Assembly (NCBI GenBank): GCA_964490935.1
Contig: CAZBEO010000043.1
Span: 1-28,914, forward strand
DNA length: 28,914 nt
Direction: 5' to 3'
Source of the DNA: JAQVYB01 sp964490935
GTDB lineage: Bacteria; Verrucomicrobiota; Kiritimatiellia; RZYC01
Part shown: in pieces, positions 14,664-21,032 of the stretch
How positions within the stretch are numbered: the first letter of the stretch is position 1
Layout of the letters: each line of letters opens with the position of its first letter
Translations under genes and position numbers: made by a program
The notes under the pieces: generated by a model
The model's database searches: none
Seen by the model: only the letters and a program-made list of their open reading frames with translations
Told to the model about the DNA's origin: nothing

Positions 14664-15132
14664 TAGCCGAAGATATTCGGCGGCTGGAACAAGTCACAAT
14701 GTTATTTCTTAAGGTGACCCTGACCCCCGAGACCCTGACCCCCGGAAACAGGGTGAATCATTAATTTATAGGACTGACCCGATTTCTTTGGAGCATCTGA
14801 CCACCTCGGGCCGCAGCACACCTGAAACAGCCCGCGCCCTGTTAGCCGATTTTCTGCGCGCCGGCCACCGCAGCAAACCCCCGCGCTATCTGGTCGAACT
14901 GGTCGAGGGAACGCACGCAACACAAACCGTTTCCACTCGTTCGCTTAATTTTTAAGGGTTGACCCTGACCCCCCTCTGACCCCCCTGCCGGAACCTCGCG
15001 GCGCGGATTGCATGTCACCAGTTGCCGCACCGCTGATGGCGTCCAACGAATCGGCTGGTCGGTCGGAACGGAATTGCTCACCGTGGACAGACACTCATGT
15101 GGAAAGCTCAGGATGCGCTGCCGGACTTCTTG
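14664..15132. other. Gene-free stretch with CTGACCCCC runs and an orphan coding tail
   Basis: Repeated (A)CCCTGACCCCC words occur at 14717-14743 and 14958-14988. The second copy of TGAATCATTAATTTATAGG is at 14754-14772. Between them a plus frame (about 14779-14955) with no start codon reads SLEHLTTSGRSTPETARALL and RYLVELVEGTHATQTVSTRS before a stop; it looks like the 3' tail of a lost gene. No complete gene is seen. Confidence 0.4.
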
Positions 15133-18100
15133 TCATGCCACACGGACTCCTTCAAAAAGTTCAGCAGGCACTGGATGCTCAAGCTCCCATACCATTGCGA
15201 TAGGTCGGTTGCCCTCGGTGGAGATTAAGTTCGCTGCCGGCCCGAGAAAAATAAAAGGTGCTGTTTCACCTTCTACACGTTTCTCTTGCCGAGCGAAAAA
15301 CAAGATCGTGTAGCCGCGTTCTTTGAACTGAAGGTAGTTTTGTCCAGTGGGTGTAGCCTGTGTCGTTGCTGCTTGGCTCTCCCAATGCAGTTGGTTCCGA
15401 CTAATCAGATAGTCTTGATAGCGGGTCGTTGGGGCAAAGTCTCTCTCCTCTTTTTTGAACGTAACCAAATGCAGGTAAACCTTCATCGATTCCAAGTGAA
15501 TGACACCCACTCCCATCGGGCCCGGACGATCAAGATCAGCAAGTCCAAAAGCTGCTTTGATCTCCGAAAGGCCGTAGGCAGCATGCAGACGGAGTTCTGC
15601 ATTGCCTGGCAAGGTGACCTGCGGTGTCGGATAGGGGTGAAGACTTTTCCGCCAAGAGGCGATCTCCATTAGATCTTCGTTGCTGCACTTGTTGCCCCGC
15701 CATTTATTGAAAGACTCCCTGTAAGATCGAACGCCGATTTCCTCGCCCTTCTGGCTCCATAAGAGATAGTGAAGGGCTGCGCAATCCCGCTCAGCATACC
15801 CGAAGGAAGCGGGAGTTTCGGCCAATTGTGAAGATGAAAGATGAATGAGTTGGTCGAGACGATTGGGATCCGTGCGGAGAATAATGCGTCGCAATGCTTT
15901 CCGAGTAGCCTGCAGATCCGGGTCAGTGATAGGAGGCTCATGGTTCGCCACGCCTTTCCATTCGGACCATGTTTTGTTACGCAAAATCTCAAGTGGCGTG
16001 AGGCCAGTCGATTCCACGAAGTTGGTGAAGTTCAATGGCAAGCCTGTTTCCGCCGAGAAGGTGCGGATTGCCTCTGGAATGAAGTGATTAAGGTTCCCCA
16101 AACTCTCCGCGATGTTCCGTAGGATATGCTCCCGGGCAACTCGCTCAAGCTGGATGCTACAGCCGGGAGGCAGGTTCGGGAAATCCATTTCAACCTCCTG
16201 ATCAATCCGTCGTCGCTGAGTTCGGAGCAGCGCACTGAACTTCCGATCGATTCGGTATTTGCGATGGGACTGTCCAACGAAGTCGAGAACGGTGAGACAA
16301 TCCTTCTCTGGGCAATGCCGCAGTCCACGTCCGAGTTGCTGAAGAAATACCGTGAGGCTTTCTGTCGGTCTCAGGAAAAGCACGAGGTTAATTTCAGGGA
16401 TGTCCACACCTTCACTAAAGACATCCACTGTGAAAAGAAACGTGATCTGTCCTGACCGAAACGCTTGGACTCGCTGGTCACGAATTTCTGATGGCGTTTC
16501 ACCCAGCAAAACTTCCGCGTTAAGGCCCGCTTCCTTAAACTTGTCAGCCATGAAGTGAGCATGCTGCACGCTGGCACAGAATCCTACAGCATGGGTGTCC
16601 GCTAAATTGGGTTGGTAGCGCTTTAAGCTGCTCAAAATGACGTCCAAACGCTGCAGTGCACGCAGGTCATCTCCGGTATAAACTTCCGTCAATGCGTTCG
16701 TGTCGAATTTGCCATTCCTCCAGAAACGGTCATCGGAAACAGAGACGGGATCGCTGATTCCGAAGTAGTGAAACGGACATAGTAGCTTTTCTTCAAGAGC
16801 TTCAGGCAGTCGGATTTCGGCGGCGAAGCGGTGATTAAAATCAGAGAGAATAGAGCTGCCATCCATCCGCTCAGGCGTTGCTGTGAGTCCGAGCAAAATC
16901 TTCGGTTGGAGATGGTCGAGCAGAGGGCGGTAACTGCCCGCAGTCCCGTGGTGAGCCTCGTCGATCACCACATATGTAAAATAATCTGTCCCAAGGTGAC
17001 TCCACGGTTGGCGGCCATTCAAACTCTGCACTGAAGCGAAAACATAGTTCCATTCGATAGGCACAATTCCGTCCACCAGAAGCTCGCCGAAATTCTGATC
17101 TCGAAGCACCGTGCGAAAGCAGTCGCGCGCCTGGGTGAGAATTTCTTTTCGATGGGCGATGAACAACAATCGAGAGGTGTTAGGATTCTGACGACGGAAG
17201 CGCGCATAATCGAACGCGGCCATCACTGTCTTGCCCGTGCCAGTAGCTGCGACAACAAGATTGCGAACCGAACCTGACTCGCGCTCCGCGGCAAGAGCCT
17301 CAAGAATACGCTCTTGAAACGGATGCGGACGGATATCGACAAAGAAGCGTGAATTTTCCCCCTGCGTGCCTCGGTGTGCGAACGCGATGGCTTCTCGGAA
17401 ACGTCCGGTTTGGCTCGCATCAAATGGGACAAACTCATCCTTGGCCCAATAGGCTTCAAATTCAGCAGCGAAACGGGCGAGAATGTGTGGCATGTCTTGC
17501 GCCGTAACTTTGACTGTCCACTCGAGGCCACTGGTCATGGCGGAACGCGACATGTTTGCTGAGCCAATGTAAGCGGTGGAGAAGCCGCTGGCGCGAATGA
17601 AGTGGTATGCTTTGGCGTGGAGTCGCGTCCGCTCGGTGTCGTAAGATACCCGAACGGAAAAACCAGGTTGCGCAGCAAGCCATTCAGCGGCTTCTGGATC
17701 AGAAGCTCCCATGTAGGAAGTTGTAATGATCCGCACAGGAACTCCACGCTCAACCAAGTTTTCAAAAGCAGGCCGCAGCAAGCGAAGTCCCGCAAATTTG
17801 ACGAATGAAACAAGGATGTCCACCCGATCGGAGGTCATCATTTCCGTTCTCAGTTCATGCTCCAACTGCGGGTCATCGCACGACCCTGTTAGTAGGCTGC
17901 TGATGTTGAGCGGTGTTCCGGGCCGCGGCAAAGGCTGAATCACCGATGCTGGTCGAAGCTCGCGCAGGAGTGTCTTGGGCTTCTTTAGAAGAATTTTTCT
18001 TCGTGTATAGTCCAGTCCATATTCCGCAGATAACAGCTCGATCAAACGATTGACGATTTCGATCTGCTTATCTGACTTTACGATCGGAAGCGCTCTGCGG

Positions 18101-18261
18101 ATGATCTGCCAAAGGAGCTGACTATAGGTATGCGGTGCGCTTTCATCGTCGATCGCTACCAAAGTAGATATGAGATCGGGGCGACTCTCCAATAAGGCGG
18201 CAAGTTCCTCATCGAGGAGCGTTTCGTATAGTCCGCATGGCAATGGATCAGTTACTGGCAT
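15133..18261 (-). CDS. PLD-nuclease / DEAD-box helicase fusion of the DUF3427 type
   Basis: The 1042-aa protein starts at ATG 18261 after GGAGAAG. An N-terminal phospholipase D-like domain (about 110-270) shows the HKD-type pattern LHAKAYHF...YIGSANMSRSAM (H215, K217, N236). A superfamily 2 helicase core follows: Walker A ATGTGKT (339-345), DEAH in VVIDEAHHGT (434-437), LLGLTATPERMDG, and motif VI QQLGRGLRH. The C-terminal third (about 700-1040) fits the DUF3427 region that follows such helicases. The PLD domain suggests nucleic-acid cleavage and the helicase suggests DNA translocation. Homologues are often in defence or mobile islands. It sits next to dinD and hsdM remnants, but no other complete restriction gene is adjacent. 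Its function as a stand-alone defence protein is inferred. Confidence 0.88.
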   Translation of the reverse strand: MPVTDPLPCGLYETLLDEELAALLESRPDLISTLVAIDDESAPHTYSQLLWQIIRRALPIVKSDKQIEIVNRLIELLSAEYGLDYTRRKILLKKPKTLLRELRPASVIQPLPRPGTPLNISSLLTGSCDDPQLEHELRTEMMTSDRVDILVSFVKFAGLRLLRPAFENLVERGVPVRIITTSYMGASDPEAAEWLAAQPGFSVRVSYDTERTRLHAKAYHFIRASGFSTAYIGSANMSRSAMTSGLEWTVKVTAQDMPHILARFAAEFEAYWAKDEFVPFDASQTGRFREAIAFAHRGTQGENSRFFVDIRPHPFQERILEALAAERESGSVRNLVVAATGTGKTVMAAFDYARFRRQNPNTSRLLFIAHRKEILTQARDCFRTVLRDQNFGELLVDGIVPIEWNYVFASVQSLNGRQPWSHLGTDYFTYVVIDEAHHGTAGSYRPLLDHLQPKILLGLTATPERMDGSSILSDFNHRFAAEIRLPEALEEKLLCPFHYFGISDPVSVSDDRFWRNGKFDTNALTEVYTGDDLRALQRLDVILSSLKRYQPNLADTHAVGFCASVQHAHFMADKFKEAGLNAEVLLGETPSEIRDQRVQAFRSGQITFLFTVDVFSEGVDIPEINLVLFLRPTESLTVFLQQLGRGLRHCPEKDCLTVLDFVGQSHRKYRIDRKFSALLRTQRRRIDQEVEMDFPNLPPGCSIQLERVAREHILRNIAESLGNLNHFIPEAIRTFSAETGLPLNFTNFVESTGLTPLEILRNKTWSEWKGVANHEPPITDPDLQATRKALRRIILRTDPNRLDQLIHLSSSQLAETPASFGYAERDCAALHYLLWSQKGEEIGVRSYRESFNKWRGNKCSNEDLMEIASWRKSLHPYPTPQVTLPGNAELRLHAAYGLSEIKAAFGLADLDRPGPMGVGVIHLESMKVYLHLVTFKKEERDFAPTTRYQDYLISRNQLHWESQAATTQATPTGQNYLQFKERGYTILFFARQEKRVEGETAPFIFLGPAANLISTEGNRPIAMVWELEHPVPAELFEGVRVA

Positions 18262-18439
18262 GGCTGACTTCTCCTACGTGCGATGGAATAATTTTAGAAT
18301 CTCTTGGCTGGGAGATGCAGGTTACACCGATAGTGTTATTGCTTGGTCTTTCCGTCTCAGTAGCCGCTCCACGGTCTTTTTCCGCGAGGAACCCGAGGCA
18401 GACGGGCATCTGCGTACTGGAGAAAAACGGACCGCGCAT
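18262..18439 (-). pseudogene. Remnant of type I methyltransferase hsdM (downstream copy)
   Basis: On the minus strand from ATG 18439 the frame reads FFSSTQMPVCLGFLAEKDRG. This matches the conserved HsdM segment LFYSTQIPVCLWFLxKNK but stands alone without the methyltransferase catalytic domain. The frame runs on into the helicase start region with unrelated residues. The same segment is found in another remnant upstream of dinD, with about 85-90 per cent identity over some 40 bases (18376-18416 versus about 19367-19408). Confidence 0.6.
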
Positions 18440-18457
18440 AGGGTAAAGGCTTGGATT

Positions 18458-19324
18458 TCATACGGTCCCTCCCGGCTTCGGCAAGTGCCCGACTTGCTTC
18501 CCAAGGTTCTTCGTATCCGTCCTCACCCGGCGCTCGAGTTTTTTGATGTCTTCCTCGGGCGGCAGGGTTTCCGGTTTGATGCCGCGCTGGCCGAGCATGT
18601 GGCGGACGCTGGTGTTGTTTTGAATGTGCTCGCGGGTTATGGATGGCTCTCCCTGGAGATCGGCCTGCTGCACGTTGTGGTTCGTCATCTCGGTGGCGAG
18701 GTTCTTCGCGGCGATGGTCAAGGTGGGGAGGAAATCCGCCAGCGGCCTTGTCTGAGTAATGCCGAACTTGTCCTTCATCGCCTGCGTGGTGTGTCCGCCG
18801 AAGAGGGCGGCGTCCCCCTTGGAACGGATGCGTCCGAAGCCGGCATCATCCACGCCGCGCTCGAAAATGTTGTCCGAGAGTGCCTTTTCAGAAGCACGAA
18901 GTTTCTCGCGGGCTTCCAGTCGGCCCATGAGCTTCATCCGCTCCTCGATCAACTCCTGTTTGCGGGTTTGAACGGCGAAATAGCTCTGGGCAAAGGCAAT
19001 CGGCTCTTTCCTCGGGTCGCCATTCTGGGCGATGAGGTAGCAGGCGTAGCGGGTGAGCATGAAATCCTCGATCTCGCGCTGGCCTCCTTTCCCGTGGGTG
19101 ATCAATTTCGTGACGCCACGAAAATGATGCTCCGGATCGTAGCCAGTCGTCTTGCAGGACTCGATGGCCCTTTGGATGGCGGTCTGGAAGTTCTCCCAAC
19201 GGGCATAACCAAGCGGTTCCTGAAGGTCGCGGGCAAACCAGAACTCCACCGTTGGTTCTTCCGGGTGAATCTGGGCGAGTTCGTCAAACTGGCCCTGCAT
19301 TTGAATGATGAGTTCTTTGTTCAT
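18458..19324 (-). CDS. dinD: DNA damage-inducible protein D
   Basis: The 288-aa product matches DinD. The N-terminal Bro/KilA-like segment reads FWFARDLQEPLGYARWENFQ (WxARDLxxxLGYxxWxxF). Then come KGGQREIEDFMLTRYACYLIAQNGDP and IAFAQSYFAVQTRKQEL, a KLRASEKxLSDNIFERGVDD-type segment and HTTQAMKDKFGI. In E. coli DinD is an SOS-induced inhibitor of RecA filament activity. Homologues are often placed within type I restriction loci. Here the start overlaps the stop of an upstream hsdM remnant by four bases (ATGA), and another hsdM remnant lies just downstream. No LexA box was recognised. Confidence 0.92.
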   Translation of the reverse strand: MNKELIIQMQGQFDELAQIHPEEPTVEFWFARDLQEPLGYARWENFQTAIQRAIESCKTTGYDPEHHFRGVTKLITHGKGGQREIEDFMLTRYACYLIAQNGDPRKEPIAFAQSYFAVQTRKQELIEERMKLMGRLEAREKLRASEKALSDNIFERGVDDAGFGRIRSKGDAALFGGHTTQAMKDKFGITQTRPLADFLPTLTIAAKNLATEMTNHNVQQADLQGEPSITREHIQNNTSVRHMLGQRGIKPETLPPEEDIKKLERRVRTDTKNLGKQVGHLPKPGGTV

Positions 19325-19473
19325 GCGACGAGTGCCATTTCGTTTACGACAACAGAGTCGTCGTGTTTATTTTTCGCGAGGCACCCGAGGCCGACGGGAA
19401 TCTGCGTGCTGTAGAAGAGCTGGCCGGGGAGAGCGACCACTTTTTCAGCGCGATTGGTATTCGAGATATGCAT
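19321..19473 (-). pseudogene. Remnant of type I methyltransferase hsdM (upstream copy)
   Basis: The 50-codon frame from ATG 19473 includes KVVALPGQLFYSTQIPVGLGCL followed by AKNKHDD. This is the HsdM region that normally reads LPxQLFYSTQIPxCLWFLxKNK, but two positions of the CLWFL core are changed and the catalytic domain is absent. It is preceded by GGAACACC and overlaps dinD by four bases, so it may still be translated as a leader to dinD. Confidence 0.6.
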
Positions 19474-19949
19474 GGTGTTCCTCTAGGCTAACAAGTGATT
19501 GGATGGTTTTCTGCCTTTTTCCGCTTTTTAGATCGTAAAGTCAATTGGTTGTTCGGCACAGGGCACTTGCCTCTTTCTTGTGTTGCTTTCGTGGTGAATG
19601 ATAACTTGCTGAAAATTTACTCCATGAAAAAGATAGCACCCATCCTGAATGATGCTTTTTACTTCGCATGCGCGAGCGGAATGTTCCTTAGCGTCTCGCT
19701 GTATTATGGGGTGATAAAAAGCGGGATGGTGCAGGCGGATCAGGGTCGTACCTTAAGAAAGACAAAAAGGAGTGATCGAACGAATCAGGGTAAGTCCGAA
19801 AGCGCCGATGAAAGCCGGTGAGATATAGAGCATTCAAGAGTCTTACAATGAAGGATTAGCAAGCCACATTGGCCCCGAGTCATGTGCCTTGGGCACCCCG
19901 ATGAAGATCGGTGGCCTCGATGGTTTACGATGATCACAAGAGCGACCGC
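19474..19949. other. Mostly non-coding stretch with a possible group II intron ORF leader relic
   Basis: A plus frame at about 19808-19933 reads MKAGEI, an in-frame stop, then SIQESYNEGLASHIGPESCA and ends GGLDGLR before another stop. The ESYxEGLAxHxGPESC pattern is often seen at the N-terminus of group II intron reverse transcriptase/maturase ORFs. No reverse transcriptase domain follows. An open frame at 19495-19821 shows no recognisable features and is not called. The assignment rests on motif memory. Confidence 0.35.
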
Positions 19950-19978
19950 TTGACAACCTGTAGCCTAGCGGCTACGCT
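19950..19978 (+). promoter_or_regulatory. Promoter with embedded operator of the HigB/HigA-like pair
   Basis: TTGACA (19950-19955), 17 bp and TACGCT (19973-19978) form a promoter with a perfect -35 box. An inverted repeat GTAGCC-tagc-GGCTAC (19960-19975) spans the spacer and the start of the -10 box, where a helix-turn-helix antitoxin dimer would block transcription. The toxin ATG follows eight bases after the -10 box, so the transcript has almost no leader. Confidence 0.55.
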
Positions 19979-19986
19979 CGTGGGCA

Positions 19987-20277
19987 ATGATAGAAATCCG
20001 CAAAACAACCACGTTTGCCAATTGGCTGGACGGTCTGCGTGATGTACGTGCGCGTGCCCGCATTCTGGCGCGAGTTCAACGTCTCGCCGCCGGACATGCC
20101 GGAGACGTCAAGCCCGTGGGCGAAGGGGTCTCTGAAATGCGGATTGATCACGGCCCCGGCTACCGCGTCTATTTCAGGAAGCGTGGGCGCTCGTTAATCA
20201 TACTGCTTGCGGGTGGGGACAAAAGTAGTCAAAGGCGGGACATCAGCACAGCGTTGCGCCTTGCGCGCAACGTGTAG
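19987..20277 (+). CDS. RelE/HigB-superfamily toxin (Gp49-like addiction module killer)
   Basis: The 96-aa product begins MIEIRKTTTFANWLDGLRDVRARARILARVQRLAAGHAGDVKPVGEGVSEMRIDHGPGYRVYF in overall pattern; key pieces are TFANWLDGLRD, RARILARVQRL, GVSEMRID and GPGYRVYFRKRG. This is the signature of the putative addiction module killer family, a RelE-fold mRNA interferase probably acting on translating ribosomes. It is followed after 10 bases by the helix-turn-helix antitoxin, the toxin-first order typical for this family. No strong ribosome site precedes the ATG. Confidence 0.88.
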   Translation: MIEIRKTTTFANWLDGLRDVRARARILARVQRLAAGHAGDVKPVGEGVSEMRIDHGPGYRVYFRKRGRSLIILLAGGDKSSQRRDISTALRLARNV

Positions 20278-20287
20278 GAGAAAAAGG

Positions 20288-20587
20288 ATGAGCAAGACAA
20301 CGACCACACGATATGACGTGGCAGAACACCTTCGGACCCCCGAAGAGATGGCGGCCTATCTAGAGGCATGCTTGGAGGAGTCGAATGGAGATGCATCATT
20401 TGTTGCCAAAGCACTCGGTGACATCGCCCGCGCCAAAGGGATGACACAGGTTGCACGGGATGCCGGTCTTTCACGAGAGAGTCTATACAAAGCGCTTTCT
20501 GGTGATCGGACGCCTGGATTTGACACCATCCTTAAAGTGGTTCAGGCGCTTGGAATAGAGTTGCATGCGGCTCCTGTTCACGCGTGA
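20288..20587 (+). CDS. HigA-like helix-turn-helix antitoxin
   Basis: The 99-aa product has TTRYDVAEHLRTPEEMAAYL at the N-terminus, then FVAKALGDIARAKGMTQVAR and DAGLSRESLYKALSGDRTPG, a clear helix-turn-helix, and TILKVVQALGIELHAAPV. This is the standard pattern of the putative addiction module antidote family that pairs with the Gp49-like toxin. AAAAAGG precedes the ATG at 20288. It probably represses the operon through the inverted repeat in the promoter. Confidence 0.9.
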   Translation: MSKTTTTRYDVAEHLRTPEEMAAYLEACLEESNGDASFVAKALGDIARAKGMTQVARDAGLSRESLYKALSGDRTPGFDTILKVVQALGIELHAAPVHA

Positions 20588-21032
20588 TATGGGCGAGATA
20601 GGCACCGTTTCGGTGTTGATGCTCCATATCTCTCATCCTGTTCATCCAGTCCGAATGCATGCCATTTTTCGTGATTTTGGCGTATTTCGTAGTGAAAAAT
20701 CAGGGAATATTGCTGTTTTTGGTCTGTTTTTGCGTATTTCAGGGTTCTTCCGGCAATTTCGTGAAACAACAGGACCTTCCTAGAGAATATAACGCAGAGA
20801 CGCAATGGCGCGGAGACGCAGCGGAATGCGGAGAGTGAATATTTAAAGCAACAATAATAAGGAATGAGCTGGAGAAAAGAGCAGGCCGCTGAGGACAGCA
20901 GCCCTCCCCGAATTCGCGTCCATTCGCGGTTTCCCTCAAAAAATCCTTTTTATCCTGTTCATCCCGTCAAAATTCTCTCTGTATTTCTTTGCGCCGCTGC
21001 GTCTCTGCATCAAAAACCACGCGGGGGGATAA
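20588..21032. repeat. Gene-free stretch with left arm of mirrored repeats
   Basis: Three units lie in order. Unit E (20681-20773) contains TTTCGTAGTGAAAAATCAGG and GGTTCTTCCGGCAATTTCGTG. Unit A (20848-20920) contains AATAAGGAATGAGCTGGAG and stem-loop 20884-20903. Unit F (20947-20972) is TTTTTATCCTGTTCATCCCG and following bases. Paired CGCAGAGACGCAATGGCGC-like words (20791-20822) and TTGCGCCGCTGCGTCTCTGC (20988-21008) are inverted relatives of each other. The same E, A and F units recur in reverse order and orientation after the next gene. Confidence 0.65.

Noticed and set aside
18376..19408. The hsdM-derived repeats as a fresh target-site duplication of an inserted dinD element
   Set aside because: The copies differ at about one base in eight and are protein-coding-like over more than the repeat, so a recent insertion does not explain them.
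19495..19821. A 108-codon plus frame
   Set aside because: It has no recognisable domain and runs into a degraded region. A short hydrophobic part is not enough to call a membrane protein.
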